From Lysinibacillus piscis (GTDB taxonomy: Bacteria > Bacillota > Bacilli > Bacillales_A > Planococcaceae): a stretch of DNA of 64,000 bases. The notes under the pieces are model-generated. The model made no database searches, was not told the DNA's origin, and worked only from the letters and a program-made list of their open reading frames with translations. Below, piece after piece: positions 53,668 through 64,000 of the stretch. The DNA is taken from assembly GCF_026012395.1 (NCBI RefSeq), contig NZ_BRZA01000009.1:1-64000 (forward strand). The letters are read 5' to 3'. The number at the start of each line of letters is the position of its first letter. Positions within the stretch are counted from its first letter, which is position 1. A program made the position numbers and the translations under genes.

Positions 53668-56040
53668 ATGGCTAGTGTTGAGTGGTATGACACAGTAAAT
53701 ATGGACGAGCAGAAATGGGAGATAAAAAAAAGAAAATGGATGATAGGTGCCCTCTTTTTTGTTGCTGCGTTTTTTTTAGCACAATCAGTTGTTTTTGAAG
53801 CGGCAGTGCCTTTTGCTGTTCCTTTTTGGGCAGTTGTTCATGCTAAACATAAAAAGTATGCTGCGTTTGTTTTATATGGCGGGCTAATCGGCTGTTTTTT
53901 TCTTGGGCTTGGGCAAGTTGTAATTTTGCTACTACAAATACTGGCTTATGAATGTCTTACACGATGGCGTTATTTATCAATTCCACAAAGCGTAGCTGTT
54001 CCAATAGCTGTTTTATTAGTGCAACTACTATGGCAAAGTGTAACTTATCAGGGATTCCCACCGTTGCTTGTTCAATTTTACGTTGGCTGTGAGGTCGCTT
54101 TAGCATTAATTATGACATTATTTATGCAGCTGTTGTTTGCCAATGCCTATGAATGGTTTACAAGTCATTGGACATATGAAAAATTAGGAGCGGGGCTAGT
54201 CGTTTTTGCAGCCATGCTTACAGGAATGCAGGCTGTTGTCATCGGTTATTTTTCTCTCCCAATTTTTTTACTACAGCTGTTTATTTGTTTTGGCGCTATT
54301 GTTGGTAGTGTGCCACTTGCAACGGTTATTGGTGCTGTACTTGGTACATTGATAGGCATTGCAAAATTGTCTTTTACAGGAATGCTGTCTGTTGCAACAT
54401 TGACAGGACTTTGTGCTGGTATTGGTGCTCGAGGAGGACGCGTTGGTATAGCCATCAGTAGTGTATTACCAAGCGTCTTTTTTTTATTTTATGATGCGAC
54501 ATTACCGTTAGATAGCGTGTATTTTATGTCCATCGCTATGGGGAGCATTGTATTTTTGGCAATCCCCTCAAAATATTCAAATAAAGTGAGAGACAAGCTT
54601 TTCCCACAGCGAGAGGAAGTGTTGCTTGCTCGTCAAAGCTGGCTGACGGATCATATTACGAACAGATTGGAGCATTTTCAGCATTTTGTGCAATTTATGA
54701 AAGAGCTTGTATTTGACCGCTTTATGATGGCACCTGTTGCAGCTACTAAAGATGTGTCCCCTATGACAACATGTGTGGGCTGCTTTCGTTATGAACGTTG
54801 TTGGGGAGCTAAAAATAATAGTATGGACAAGCATGTAACAGATTGGTTTCATATGAAAAGTATAGGCAAGGAATCAGCTATCCATCATGTAGAAGAACAA
54901 ATTCGCTATAAATGTGTGAAGGCTGCTAAAATGTTTGAAGAACTAGAGGCGGAACGTTATAGGGAGCGCATTAATGGACAATATTTTCATGGTAAAAAAA
55001 TGATTGCCCTGCAATTGCGAGATATGAGTCATCACCTTAATCAATTAATAGCGGAAATGAAGGAGGAGACGGTTACATTTGTTAGCATTGAAAAAGATAT
55101 TATGCAGCAATTAGAAGCTGCTAATATTGAATGTTTTCAGCTAGATGTGTTGAGTAATCAGCCTGGTACACGGAAAATTGTTTGTGCACTGACACCAGCA
55201 CGAGCTGATTGGGAGAGAGATACAGCGGTGGCGGAGCGCATGATTTTACCGATTTTGTATGATATTTTTTCAGAACCGTTTGAAATTGACAAAGTCGTGA
55301 CATGTGATGTGCCATTTCACCATATTCAAGTGAGTTTTAGGTCAGCGATTAGCTTTGAAGTAGAGTATGATATATATAGTATGTCGAAGCATGAAACGCT
55401 ATATTCGGGAGACTCACATGAATTGTTTCAGCTCCATCCTGGTTTGTTTGCTGTCTTGCTATCCGATGGTATGGGACAAAGTAAAGAAGCACAGCAAGAG
55501 AGTCGAAAGCTTATTCATTTAATGCGAGAATGCTTGAAGTATAATATGAATCCTGAAACAGCTATGCATACATTACATTATGTGATGTCATTGCAACAGC
55601 GAAATGATATGTATGCTACACTCGATTTTGCATTAATTGATTTACAGCATGGCGATTTATGGTCTTGGAAGGCTGGTGGGATGTCGACGTATATTGTAAG
55701 AGGGCAAGAGATTCTTAAAGTAGAAAGTAATGCAGCACCTGTTGGCTTTTTATCGATCTCCACGGTTGAAGCGGAGAAACGAAAGCTAAAGGCAGGCGAT
55801 GTCATTTTAATGCACTCAGATGGGTTATTTTCGAATGTAGATGATTGGGATGAACAAGAGGATATGTTTTTGACATATGCACAGCAAGTAATTGGGACAA
55901 ATAAGCCGATACAGGAAAAGTTAACGTTAATGATGCAGGCTTTTCAATCACACTATTCGATTGAAGACGATTGTACAGTGCTTATGTTAGAGGTGACACA
56001 TGTTGTGCCGACTTGGGCTGTATTTAAGCCAACGTCATAA
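53668..56040 (+). CDS. spoIIE: stage II sporulation protein E
   Basis: A 790-residue protein: about ten membrane helices (about 25-300), a middle oligomerisation region with CVGCFRYERCW, and a C-terminal PP2C phosphatase (about 590-780) with LLSDGMGQS, ALIDLQHGDLWSWKAGG, HSDGLF and DDCTVL. It dephosphorylates SpoIIAA, activating sigma-F in the forespore. AAAGGGGA precedes the ATG. Confidence 0.97.
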   Translation: MASVEWYDTVNMDEQKWEIKKRKWMIGALFFVAAFFLAQSVVFEAAVPFAVPFWAVVHAKHKKYAAFVLYGGLIGCFFLGLGQVVILLLQILAYECLTRWRYLSIPQSVAVPIAVLLVQLLWQSVTYQGFPPLLVQFYVGCEVALALIMTLFMQLLFANAYEWFTSHWTYEKLGAGLVVFAAMLTGMQAVVIGYFSLPIFLLQLFICFGAIVGSVPLATVIGAVLGTLIGIAKLSFTGMLSVATLTGLCAGIGARGGRVGIAISSVLPSVFFLFYDATLPLDSVYFMSIAMGSIVFLAIPSKYSNKVRDKLFPQREEVLLARQSWLTDHITNRLEHFQHFVQFMKELVFDRFMMAPVAATKDVSPMTTCVGCFRYERCWGAKNNSMDKHVTDWFHMKSIGKESAIHHVEEQIRYKCVKAAKMFEELEAERYRERINGQYFHGKKMIALQLRDMSHHLNQLIAEMKEETVTFVSIEKDIMQQLEAANIECFQLDVLSNQPGTRKIVCALTPARADWERDTAVAERMILPILYDIFSEPFEIDKVVTCDVPFHHIQVSFRSAISFEVEYDIYSMSKHETLYSGDSHELFQLHPGLFAVLLSDGMGQSKEAQQESRKLIHLMRECLKYNMNPETAMHTLHYVMSLQQRNDMYATLDFALIDLQHGDLWSWKAGGMSTYIVRGQEILKVESNAAPVGFLSISTVEAEKRKLKAGDVILMHSDGLFSNVDDWDEQEDMFLTYAQQVIGTNKPIQEKLTLMMQAFQSHYSIEDDCTVLMLEVTHVVPTWAVFKPTS

Positions 56041-56073
56041 ATGATGAACTAACGAAAAGGGGGGGAGAAGCGT

Positions 56074-57471
56074 TTGTCATTTGAAGTGAAGGTCAAACTA
56101 TTTATTGAAGAAGAGCAATTACTACAGCAAGACGATCACCTTCTCATCGCCGTTTCGGGTGGTGTAGATTCCATGGCTTTATTACATTATTTTGTGATGA
56201 TGCAGGAGCAATGGGGAGTAAAGATAGAAGCGATACACGTTGACCACATGCTAAGGGGAGAAGAGTCTGCCAAGGATAGAGATTTTGTACAGCAATATTG
56301 TGAGACACACCATATACCGTTACACGCAAAAGCCATTCCGATTCCCGCCATATTAGCAATGGAGAATGGTAATGTACAGTTTATTTGTCGACAGGAGCGC
56401 TATCGTTATTTTCAGGAAATGATGAGCAAGACAAATGCCAATAAGCTTGTAACTGCACATCATGCGGATGACCAACTGGAGTCAGTATTAATGGCATTGA
56501 CAAAAAACGCTACAATGAATGCGATGCAAGGGATACGTGGAAAACGTGATTTTGCGGGAGGGTCATTAATTCGTCCGTTTTTAACGGTTACAAAATCTGA
56601 AATAAGGGCATATTTATCAAGACAAGGGTTAACATACCGAGAAGATGCTAGCAATGCAAAGGATGATTATGTACGCAATCGATTTAGGCATCATATCGTG
56701 CCATTGTTAGAGGCAGAAAATCCAAAAGTCACGGAACAAGTACACCATTTTACAAAATTTCTACAGGAAGATAATGAGTTATTAATGGCACTTGCTCAGG
56801 ATGTATTTTCAAGAATCGTGACAGTAATAAATGGAAATACATATTGCGTCGAAATTGATGCACTACAATTAGAACCACTTGCTTTACAAAGAAGGTTCAT
56901 TTTAATACTATTAAACTATCTTTACAAAGATTCAAACACAATACAAAGTTATGCTTTATTAAGCTCGATTTTGAAACTATGTGATACAACGACAGGATAT
57001 GCTGAAGTTCATTTACCAGAGAATTTTATAGCTGTGCGTCGTTACGGTACGTTAACATTCCAAAAGAAGGCTTTAGTAGAAACAGCACAGTATGATCTTA
57101 TCGTAAAGCCAGATGAGTGGATGGTGTTATCGAATCGTAAACGTATACGCTTAGTGGAGCGAGCGAATGTCTCACAGGCATTGCTAACAAATACAGCACA
57201 GCTTTTTTATTTTAATGCTAGCCAACTCAAACTTCCGCTTGTGATTAGAGCACGTAAGGAAGGGGACCGCATGCTGTTAAAAGGAATGGAGCAACCTAAA
57301 CGTATATCCCGCCTTTTTATAGATGAAAAGATTCCTTTAAATGAGCGAAATAGCTGGCCGTTACTTGTATCTCAAGCAAACGAGGTTGTAGCGGTGATTG
57401 GTGTGCGTATGGGAATGTTTTTTTCAACTAGCCCGCAATCAGATGATGATACAGTACTCATCGTAGACTAA
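56074..57471 (+). CDS. tilS: tRNA(Ile)-lysidine synthetase
   Basis: A 465-residue N-type ATP pyrophosphatase (AVSGGVDSMALLHY; HHADDQLES) that converts C34 of tRNA-Ile-CAU to lysidine; substrate domains follow at about 230 and 390-465. TTG start is supported by AAAGGGGGGGAG. In B. subtilis yabS and yabT lie between spoIIE and tilS; here they are absent. Confidence 0.95.
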   Translation: MSFEVKVKLFIEEEQLLQQDDHLLIAVSGGVDSMALLHYFVMMQEQWGVKIEAIHVDHMLRGEESAKDRDFVQQYCETHHIPLHAKAIPIPAILAMENGNVQFICRQERYRYFQEMMSKTNANKLVTAHHADDQLESVLMALTKNATMNAMQGIRGKRDFAGGSLIRPFLTVTKSEIRAYLSRQGLTYREDASNAKDDYVRNRFRHHIVPLLEAENPKVTEQVHHFTKFLQEDNELLMALAQDVFSRIVTVINGNTYCVEIDALQLEPLALQRRFILILLNYLYKDSNTIQSYALLSSILKLCDTTTGYAEVHLPENFIAVRRYGTLTFQKKALVETAQYDLIVKPDEWMVLSNRKRIRLVERANVSQALLTNTAQLFYFNASQLKLPLVIRARKEGDRMLLKGMEQPKRISRLFIDEKIPLNERNSWPLLVSQANEVVAVIGVRMGMFFSTSPQSDDDTVLIVD

Positions 57472-57515
57472 GGTTTTTGTCAAACATTTCACCTCAAGAG
57501 AGTAAAGATTTTGTG

Positions 57516-57664
57516 TCTTGATTCAGTGTTGCTTATTCTGTGTGAAAGCAGAGTGATGGGATGCTTGATGAACGAAGACAAAAGCCATGATAATTGGCAC
57601 AGGTTTTGAAGTAATAGTGAGCTCGGCAAAATTTGGACGAGCGTTAGTTAAGCGTAGTTGATAC
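57516..57664 (+). repeat. degenerate relative of the intergenic repeat, copy C
   Basis: TCTTGATTCAG at 57516-57526 matches the arms near copy B. TTCTGTGTGAAAGCAGAGTG (57536-57555) resembles the start of copies A and B in reverse orientation. AGTGAGCTCGG through GTTGATAC (57616-57664) resembles their end in forward orientation. It fills the tilS-hpt gap. Confidence 0.5.
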
Positions 57665-57680
57665 ACAAGGAGGAAACATT

Positions 57681-58223
57681 ATGTTACAGAATGACATTGA
57701 AAAAATTATGATTACAGAGGAAGAATTACAAGAGCGTATTGCTGAGCTAGGAGCACAATTAACAGAGGAATATAAAGAAACGTATCCTCTAGCTGTTGGC
57801 GTGTTGAAAGGTGCACTACCATTTATGACAGACTTGATGAAACGCTTTGACTCGTTTGTTGAGTTAGATTTTATGGATGTATCAAGTTATGGAAATGCGA
57901 CAGTATCATCTGGTGAGGTAAAAATTTTAAAAGATTTAAATACAAGCGTCGAGGGACGTGATGTGCTAATTATCGAGGATATTATCGATAGTGGCTTAAC
58001 ATTAAGCTATTTAGTAGATTTATTCAAATACCGTAAAGCTAAGTCCATTAAAATTGTGACATTATTAGATAAGCCATCGGGACGTAAAGTAGATTTATCA
58101 GCTGATTATGTTGGTTTCATAGTACCAGATGGCTTTGTTGTAGGATATGGCTTAGATTACGCAGAGAAGTATCGTAATTTACCGTATATTGGTATTTTGA
58201 AAAAGGAAGTATATTCATTTTAA
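57681..58223 (+). CDS. hpt: hypoxanthine phosphoribosyltransferase
   Basis: A 180-residue purine-salvage enzyme with the PRPP motif [13 protein letters not shown] and the lid [10 protein letters not shown]. Usual HGPRT length. AAGGAGGA precedes the ATG. Conserved place between tilS and ftsH. Confidence 0.97.
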   Translation: MLQNDIEKIMITEEELQERIAELGAQLTEEYKETYPLAVGVLKGALPFMTDLMKRFDSFVELDFMDVSSYGNATVSSGEVKILKDLNTSVEGRDVLIIEDIIDSGLTLSYLVDLFKYRKAKSIKIVTLLDKPSGRKVDLSADYVGFIVPDGFVVGYGLDYAEKYRNLPYIGILKKEVYSF

Positions 58224-58355
58224 GTGTTTGAATGGAATGTTAACGGATTGACGAAGAACGGAAAATATTTTCGATAGGGCTTTTCGTTGTATGATGAATT
58301 CATCCTATGTTAACATTTTACTTATAATTTTGTGTTTGCAATGAGGAGGCTGGAG

Positions 58356-60371
58356 ATGAATCGGGTATTTCGATATATCATATTATACTCACTAATTTTC
58401 TTAGTGATTATCGGTATTTTTGGTACTTTTAGTAATGGTAAATCACCAACGAATGAACTAACTTATGCTGAATTTCAACAAGCTTTAGATAACAAAACAA
58501 TCGTGGACGCTACAATTCAACCAGATAAGGAAGTATATGTAGTTAAAGGTAAACTGAAGGGATACGATAAAGGCGAAAGCTTTATTGCCAATGTTCCTCG
58601 TTATAACCAGTCCTTAATGGATCGTATTGATGAAGCGGCGAAAGAAAAAAATAGTAAAATTCGCTATTTAACAGCACCAGAAACAAGTGGATGGATTCAA
58701 TTCTTCACAGGAATTATTCCTTTCATTATCATTATCTTCTTATTCTTCTTCTTGATGAGTCAATCACAAGGTGGCGGTAATAAAGTAATGAGCTTTGGTA
58801 AAAGTAAAGCGAAACTTTACGATGACCAAAAGAAAAAAGTGCGCTTTACAGATGTTGCGGGTGCAGATGAAGAAAAAGCAGAGCTTGTAGAGGTTGTCGA
58901 GTTTTTAAAAGATCATCGCAAGTTTACAGAGATTGGTGCACGTATTCCTAAAGGGATTTTACTTGTAGGTCCTCCAGGTACGGGTAAAACATTACTTGCA
59001 CGAGCTGTAGCAGGTGAAGCAGGCGTTCCATTCTTCTCTATTTCAGGTTCTGACTTTGTGGAAATGTTCGTTGGTGTCGGTGCATCACGTGTTCGTGATT
59101 TATTTGAAACAGCGAAGAAAAATGCACCATGTATTATCTTTATCGATGAAATTGATGCAGTAGGTCGTCAACGTGGCGCAGGTCTTGGCGGTGGGCATGA
59201 TGAGCGTGAACAAACATTAAACCAGTTGTTAGTTGAAATGGATGGCTTCGGAGCAAACGAAGGCATTATCATCATTGCTGCAACAAACCGACCAGATATT
59301 TTAGATAAAGCATTATTACGTCCAGGTCGTTTTGACCGTCAAATTACAGTAGGGCATCCTGATGTAAAAGGACGTGAAGCAATTCTGAAGGTACATGCAC
59401 GCAATAAACCTTTATCAGATACAGTGGATTTAGCGGCTGTTGCCCAACGTACACCAGGCTTCTCTGGGGCGGATTTAGAAAACTTATTAAATGAAGCGGC
59501 ACTTGTGGCAGCTCGAAAAAATAAACGCACTATTAATATGGCGGATATTGATGAAGCATCTGACCGTGTGATTGCAGGTCCTGCAAAAGCAAGTCGTGTG
59601 TACTCAGCAAAAGAGAAGAAATTAGTATCCTTCCATGAGGCTGGTCACGTAGTTGTTGGCTTAGAATTAGACGAAGCCGACACAGTGCATAAAGTAACAA
59701 TCGTACCACGTGGTCAAGCAGGTGGATATGCGATTATGTTGCCGAAGGAAGAGCGTTTCTTTACAACGAAACAAGAATTATTGGATCGTATTGCAGGACT
59801 TCTTGGTGGACGTGTAGCAGAGGAGATTGTACTTGGTGAAGTATCCACTGGTGCACATAATGACTTCCAAAAAGTAACGAGTATTGCACGTGCAATGGTA
59901 ACAGAATACGGTATGAGCGAAAATCTTGGTGCAATGCAATTTGGCTCAAGCCAAGGTGGAAATGTATTCCTTGGACGTGATTTTAACTCAGATCAAAACT
60001 ATTCGGATTCTATTGCATATGAGATTGATAAAGAAATGCAAAAAATTATTGATACACAATATGAACGCACAAGACGTATTTTAACGGAAAATCGTGGCTT
60101 ACTTGATTTGATTGCGAATACGTTGATGGAAAAAGAAACGTTGAATGCGCAAGAAATTGAGCATTTACGTGACCATGGCGTTTTACCTGAACCAGAGGCA
60201 GTTGTAGAGACAGAGACTGTACAATTAGCTAAAGGTGAAGCACAGCCAGTATTAGAAACAGTAGGTGAACCAGTAGTGCAGAAGGAACTGCTAAGTCAAG
60301 AGCCAAATCCAACTGTTGCTGATTTACCGAAAGAGGATACAGCACAAGGTATCGATGAAAAACGTGATTAA
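58356..60371 (+). CDS. ftsH: ATP-dependent zinc metalloprotease FtsH
   Basis: A 671-residue membrane protease: two membrane helices (about 5-27 and 112-133), AAA+ domain ([24 protein letters not shown]), SRH region and zinc site HEAGH with downstream Asp. The acidic Gln/Glu-rich tail (about 600-671) is long. ATG 58356 follows GAGGAGG by 6 bp; the longer frame starts before it. Confidence 0.97.
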   Translation: MNRVFRYIILYSLIFLVIIGIFGTFSNGKSPTNELTYAEFQQALDNKTIVDATIQPDKEVYVVKGKLKGYDKGESFIANVPRYNQSLMDRIDEAAKEKNSKIRYLTAPETSGWIQFFTGIIPFIIIIFLFFFLMSQSQGGGNKVMSFGKSKAKLYDDQKKKVRFTDVAGADEEKAELVEVVEFLKDHRKFTEIGARIPKGILLVGPPGTGKTLLARAVAGEAGVPFFSISGSDFVEMFVGVGASRVRDLFETAKKNAPCIIFIDEIDAVGRQRGAGLGGGHDEREQTLNQLLVEMDGFGANEGIIIIAATNRPDILDKALLRPGRFDRQITVGHPDVKGREAILKVHARNKPLSDTVDLAAVAQRTPGFSGADLENLLNEAALVAARKNKRTINMADIDEASDRVIAGPAKASRVYSAKEKKLVSFHEAGHVVVGLELDEADTVHKVTIVPRGQAGGYAIMLPKEERFFTTKQELLDRIAGLLGGRVAEEIVLGEVSTGAHNDFQKVTSIARAMVTEYGMSENLGAMQFGSSQGGNVFLGRDFNSDQNYSDSIAYEIDKEMQKIIDTQYERTRRILTENRGLLDLIANTLMEKETLNAQEIEHLRDHGVLPEPEAVVETETVQLAKGEAQPVLETVGEPVVQKELLSQEPNPTVADLPKEDTAQGIDEKRD

Positions 60372-60378
60372 CATGAAA

Positions 60379-60412
60379 AAGACTGTTTACGTTATGTAAA
60401 CGGTCTTTTTTC
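60379..60412 (+). terminator. ftsH terminator
   Basis: AAGACTGTTTAC pairs with GTAAACGGTCTT (one G-T pair) and is followed by a T run. Confidence 0.9.
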
Positions 60413-60507
60413 TAAATTTAAGTTTTTCTTTGGTCACTCTATTTCCTAAAGTGTTGTTAGCCGTTGTATGATGAAAGTATATGTATAATGCTAGAGGGGT
60501 GTCAGCC

Positions 60508-61275
60508 ATGATTTTAGTTTTGGATGTAGGAAATTCCAACATTGTGCTTGGTGTATATGATGAAAAAGAACAATTAGCATTTCATTGGCGCATGGTGACA
60601 GACCTTCGAAAAACAGAGGATGAATATGCGATGCAAGTGCTCACTTTTTTTCAGCATGCAGGCATTTCATTTGAACAAATTACAGGAATTATTATATCCT
60701 CGGTTGTACCACCAATTATGTTTTCATTGGAAGCAATGTGTCGGAAGTATTTTCATAAAAAGCCACTTATCGTAGGGCCAGGTGTCAAAACGGGGTTAAA
60801 TATTAAGTACGAAAGCCCACGAGATGTTGGAGCAGATAGAATTGTCAATGCTATCGCCGCTTTAGATGCTTACCAAGCACCACTCATTATCGTAGATTTC
60901 GGTACAGCGACCACCTATTGCTACTTAAATGAAAAAGGTGACTATATGGGGGGAGCGATTGCACCAGGGATTACAATTTCAACAGAGGCACTTTATACAC
61001 AAGCTGCCCGCTTGCCGCGTGTTGAAATATTGCGTCCAGCGCAAGTTGTTGGTAAAACAACTGTTTCTGCGATGCAGGCAGGTATTTTTTATGGTTTTGT
61101 AGGACAAGTTGAAGGTATCGTCAATCGTATGAAGGCACAAAGTAAAGTGGAACCATTAGTTATCGCTACTGGTGGGTTAGCGAATTTAATTGCAGGAGAG
61201 ACACAGGCAATCGATGTAGTCGATCCATTTTTAACATTAAAGGGTTTATATCATTTGTATAAACGCAATCAGTGA
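60508..61275 (+). CDS. coaX: type III pantothenate kinase
   Basis: A 255-residue ASKHA-fold kinase for CoA synthesis. [16 protein letters not shown] at the N-terminus, GADR and [10 protein letters not shown] are diagnostic. ATG 60508 follows AGGGGTG by 9 bp; the frame upstream to 60481 includes that site. A perfect -10 TATAAT lies at 60484-60489. Confidence 0.96.
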   Translation: MILVLDVGNSNIVLGVYDEKEQLAFHWRMVTDLRKTEDEYAMQVLTFFQHAGISFEQITGIIISSVVPPIMFSLEAMCRKYFHKKPLIVGPGVKTGLNIKYESPRDVGADRIVNAIAALDAYQAPLIIVDFGTATTYCYLNEKGDYMGGAIAPGITISTEALYTQAARLPRVEILRPAQVVGKTTVSAMQAGIFYGFVGQVEGIVNRMKAQSKVEPLVIATGGLANLIAGETQAIDVVDPFLTLKGLYHLYKRNQ

Positions 61276-61296
61276 GAAATGAGGGAAATTTTAGTT

Positions 61297-62178
61297 ATGG
61301 CAGATTATTTAGTAAGAGGTTTAGGGTTTAATGGACAAGTGCGTGTCATTGCAGCTTGTACAACAGATACAGTAGGAGAAGCACAGCGCCGCCATAATAC
61401 ATGGCCTGTTGTATCAGCTGCTCTTGGTCGTTCAATGACAGCTGGTGTCATGATGGGGGCGATGCTAAAAGGTGAGGAGAAAATCACAGTCAAAGTGGAA
61501 GGGAACGGTCCAATTGGTCCAATCGTGGTAGATAGCAATGCCAAAGGAGAAGTGCGTGGCTTTGTGACAAATCCACATGTACACTTTGATTTAAATGAGC
61601 AAGGCAAATTAGATGTGCGTGCGGGTGTAGGAACTGAGGGTGCATTAACAGTTGTCAAAGACCTTGGCTTACGTGATATGTTTTCAGGACAAACACCGAT
61701 TATTTCTGGTGAAATTGCAGAAGATTTTACTTATTATTTTGCCACATCTGAGCAAGTGCCTTCATCAGTAGGATTAGGTGTCTTAGTGAATCCTGATAAT
61801 ACGATTTTGGCAGCAGGTGGTTTTATTCTGCAATTATTGCCAGGCTGTGAAGAAGAAACAATCGATGAAATTGAAAAACATCTTGCAACAATTGAGCCTG
61901 TATCAAAAATGATTGAAAAAGGCTTTACACCAGAGCAAATTTTAGAGGCTGTACTCGGAGAAGGTCGTGTACAAATTTTAGATTCACAACCAGTTATGTT
62001 TAAATGTCAATGTTCAAGAGAGCGATTTGGTGCCGCAATTTTAGGGTTGGGGGTAGCGGAAATCCAAGAGATGATTGATGAAGATGGCGGAGCAGAGGCA
62101 CAATGCCATTTCTGTTTAGAAACATATCAGTTTACACAAGAAGATTTAGAAGGGTTCATTCATGAGCTCAACGCGTAA
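61297..62178 (+). CDS. hslO: redox-regulated chaperone Hsp33
   Basis: A 293-residue heat-shock holdase. The C-terminal zinc redox switch CQC...CHFC is intact (about 238-272). ATG 61297 is preceded by GAGGGA; the ATG at 61279 overlaps that site. It overlaps the next gene by 17 bp. Confidence 0.96.
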   Translation: MADYLVRGLGFNGQVRVIAACTTDTVGEAQRRHNTWPVVSAALGRSMTAGVMMGAMLKGEEKITVKVEGNGPIGPIVVDSNAKGEVRGFVTNPHVHFDLNEQGKLDVRAGVGTEGALTVVKDLGLRDMFSGQTPIISGEIAEDFTYYFATSEQVPSSVGLGVLVNPDNTILAAGGFILQLLPGCEEETIDEIEKHLATIEPVSKMIEKGFTPEQILEAVLGEGRVQILDSQPVMFKCQCSRERFGAAILGLGVAEIQEMIDEDGGAEAQCHFCLETYQFTQEDLEGFIHELNA

Positions 62179-63133
62179 TAGGCGACCTAAAGTAACAGCA
62201 ACAACTACCCCAACACCTTTATCCCAACGTCGTTTAAAAACAAAGCCTGCCCTGATTGTGATGATGATTTTATTGTTAGGGAATATCGCATGGGTGATTG
62301 TATGGTTACTCCCAGACAAAGATCAAGATATCGGTAATAAAGAGCAGGTAGCGGCTATAGACGGAGAAATCATTACACGACAAGCATGGATGAATGCCAT
62401 GGAAGAACGTTATGGGAAAGAAACATTACAAAATTTAGTGAATGAATCTGTCATGGAAAAAGCAGCGAAAGAATATAATATAACGGTTACGGATAAAGAA
62501 ATTGACTTAGAGCTTGCCTTAATGCGCTCTGCACAGGATAAATTCGATACAACATTACAAAATCTTTCGTCCAAGCAATTACGACAAAAAATTCGCTCAC
62601 AGCTTATTTTAGATAAAGTGTTAACGAAGGATATTGTGATAAAAGAGGAAAGTACAAAAGCATACTATGAGGAAAATCAAGCCTTATACAATACAGAAAC
62701 AAGCTATCGCACAAATTTTATTGAAGTCAAATCTAAAAAAGAAGCAGAAGAGGCTTTAAAAGAGCTACAAAATAAATCTGATTTTCAAGTGTTAGCACGA
62801 GAGGTTTCAGTGGATAGTGCCTCTGCTAGTTTAGGTGGAGATATTGGTTTCATTACAGAGCAGCAAGAAAACCTAGATGCGGCTATTATTAAAGCGGTGA
62901 AGGCATTAAAGGCGAAGGAAATTAGTAAAACATTTAAACTAGCAAATGGTCATTACGGCATTGTCCAAGTACAGGAAGTGCTTGAAAGACAATCTTTTAC
63001 ATATGAAGATGTGAAAGAACATATCGAACGTGAATTGGCGCTAGAACAATTACCTCAATCCGTTACACCAGAATCGTTTTGGTCTGAATTTAAAGCGACT
63101 TGGTATTATGGAGATGGAAAAAATGCAGAATAA
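62162..63133 (+). CDS. PrsA-like membrane-anchored peptidyl-prolyl isomerase
   Basis: A 323-residue protein in the yacD position. Basic cytoplasmic N-terminus, one membrane helix (about 29-50) and an extracellular chaperone plus parvulin-type rotamase domain (about 185-285: [23 protein letters not shown]). It has no lipobox, unlike PrsA. It probably folds exported proteins. Overlaps hslO by 17 bp. Confidence 0.9.
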   Translation: MSSTRNRRPKVTATTTPTPLSQRRLKTKPALIVMMILLLGNIAWVIVWLLPDKDQDIGNKEQVAAIDGEIITRQAWMNAMEERYGKETLQNLVNESVMEKAAKEYNITVTDKEIDLELALMRSAQDKFDTTLQNLSSKQLRQKIRSQLILDKVLTKDIVIKEESTKAYYEENQALYNTETSYRTNFIEVKSKKEAEEALKELQNKSDFQVLAREVSVDSASASLGGDIGFITEQQENLDAAIIKAVKALKAKEISKTFKLANGHYGIVQVQEVLERQSFTYEDVKEHIERELALEQLPQSVTPESFWSEFKATWYYGDGKNAE

Positions 63134-63175
63134 CAAGACAATGGGACAAAGCAAAAGCTGAATCATTTTTAGAAG

Positions 63176-63232
63176 AATCCAAGCTATTACGAAACATGAA
63201 TGAAAATTTCGTAGGATAGTTTGGATTTTTCT
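63176..63232 (+). terminator. terminator before cysK
   Basis: AATCCAA (63176-63182) and TTGGATT (63221-63227) close a long imperfect hairpin including TACGAAA/TTTCGTA, followed by T residues. Confidence 0.75.
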
Positions 63233-63301
63233 TTTTTGGTTGGGTTTTCTCCATCAAATGCAAAAAATTTAAATACAATGATATTGATGCATAATTAATG
63301 A

Positions 63302-63331
63302 TTGACAACTGTGAGAAGAAATTGGTAAAAT
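63302..63331 (+). promoter_or_regulatory. sigma-A promoter of cysK
   Basis: TTGACA (63302-63307), 18 bp, TAAAAT (63326-63331). Confidence 0.8.
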
Positions 63332-63383
63332 ACAAAGTAAGAAAAACCTATAAAAATAGTCGGGATTAGGAGTGAATTGATTA

Positions 63384-64000
63384 ATGAGTAAATTAGCAAA
63401 TTCTGTAGCTGAATTAGTAGGTAAAACACCGATTGTGAAGTTAAATAACGTAACAGGTGAAAATGAAGGTAATGTTTATGTAAAATTAGAATATTTTAAC
63501 CCAGGTAGCTCAGTTAAAGACCGTTTAGCATTAGCGATGATTGAAGCGGCTGAAAAAAATGGTACATTAAAGCCAGGCGGTACAATTATTGAGCCTACTT
63601 CTGGTAATACAGGTATTGGTCTTGCGATGATTGCAGCAGCTAAAGGATACAAAACAATTTTAGTAATGCCTGAAACAATGAGCTTAGAGCGTCGTAACCT
63701 ATTACGTGCATATGGTGCAGAGCTTGTCTTAACACCAGGACCAGCAGGTATGAAGGGTGCTATTGCTAAAGCGGAAGAATTATCAGCTGAACATGGCTAT
63801 TTCTTACCACAGCAATTTAAAAATGAAGCGAATGCTGAAATTCACCGTTTAACAACAGGCCCTGAAATTGTAGAAGCATTTGATGGCTTACAATTAGATG
63901 CATTTGTAGCGGGTGTTGGAACTGGTGGTACAATTACAGGTGCAGGTGCTGTCTTAAAAGAAAAGTACCCATCAATTGAAATTATCGCTGTTGAACCAAA
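63384..64000 (+). CDS. cysK: cysteine synthase A (partial, runs off the window)
   Basis: The first 205 codons of an O-acetylserine sulfhydrylase that makes cysteine from O-acetylserine and sulfide. PLP lysine is Lys45 in [17 protein letters not shown] binds the substrate, and [10 protein letters not shown] binds the cofactor phosphate. The reading frame is still open at base 64000. AGGAGTG precedes the ATG at 9 bp. The gap before it holds only a terminator and a promoter. Confidence 0.97.
   Translation, partial: MSKLANSVAELVGKTPIVKLNNVTGENEGNVYVKLEYFNPGSSVKDRLALAMIEAAEKNGTLKPGGTIIEPTSGNTGIGLAMIAAAKGYKTILVMPETMSLERRNLLRAYGAELVLTPGPAGMKGAIAKAEELSAEHGYFLPQQFKNEANAEIHRLTTGPEIVEAFDGLQLDAFVAGVGTGGTITGAGAVLKEKYPSIEIIAVEP

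Overview
The window is about 64 kb of low-GC, AT-rich chromosome from an endospore-forming Firmicute. Gene order from the thymidylate kinase gene onward follows the origin-proximal region of Bacillus subtilis (recalled from memory). The individual proteins, the lack of a PTS or glycolytic genes, and several gene losses point to Lysinibacillus or a close relative. That placement is inference; no database was searched.

Region 1 (1-180) is the end of an rRNA operon: a 5S gene and its terminator. Region 2 (about 180-17,130) is an accessory block where B. subtilis has csfB-xpaC-yaaN. It holds a left-reading operon (SDR sugar dehydrogenase, PfkB-type KDG/KDGal kinase, KDPGal aldolase, SMP-30 lactonase, galactonate dehydratase) and a divergent ROK repressor. 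A right-reading operon follows (sugar-binding lipoprotein, two ABC permeases, GH2 beta-galactosidase, a GH63/MGH1-like glycosidase, an EamA transporter), then a LacI/GalR regulator. Read together they describe import of a beta-galactoside, intracellular hydrolysis, and oxidation of galactose through galactonate, KDGal and KDPGal to pyruvate plus glyceraldehyde-3-phosphate. This is a De Ley-Doudoroff route that needs neither the Leloir enzymes nor phosphofructokinase. Two AT-rich palindromes next to promoters, and a LacI/cre-like site over a third promoter, suggest double regulation.

Region 3 (17.3-25.5 kb) has an AraC-GyrI regulator, a YaaO-like decarboxylase with a start-codon conflict, and tmk-darA-yaaR-holB-ricT-yabA-trmN6-yazA-rsmI. 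Region 4 (25.5-38.4 kb) is abrB (reverse), metG, tatD, yabE, rnmV, rsmA, veg, sspF, ispE, purR, ridA, spoVG, glmU and prs. yabG is missing between rsmA and veg. Region 5 (38.4-51.4 kb) has an MFS transporter where ctc would be, then pth, fin, mfd, spoVT, a SpoVB-like flippase, yabN, rqcP, yabP, yabQ, divIC and yabR. Region 6 (51.4-53.2 kb) is a small insertion of two membrane-protein genes and an Asp/Glu racemase, followed by three reverse-strand tRNAs (Gly-GCC, Met-CAU, Glu-UUC). Region 7 (53.2-64 kb) is spoIIE, tilS, hpt, ftsH, coaX, hslO, a PrsA-like foldase and a truncated cysK.

Several developmental control sites can be read directly: tandem 0A boxes below the abrB promoter, a spoIIE promoter with 21-bp spacing and an upstream 0A box, sigma-H-like spoVG and sigma-G-like spoVT and sspF promoters, and tandem sigma-A promoters before veg. 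A structured intergenic repeat of about 184 bp occurs twice at about 94-95% identity (38.5 and 49.3 kb), with a degenerate relative near 57.6 kb.
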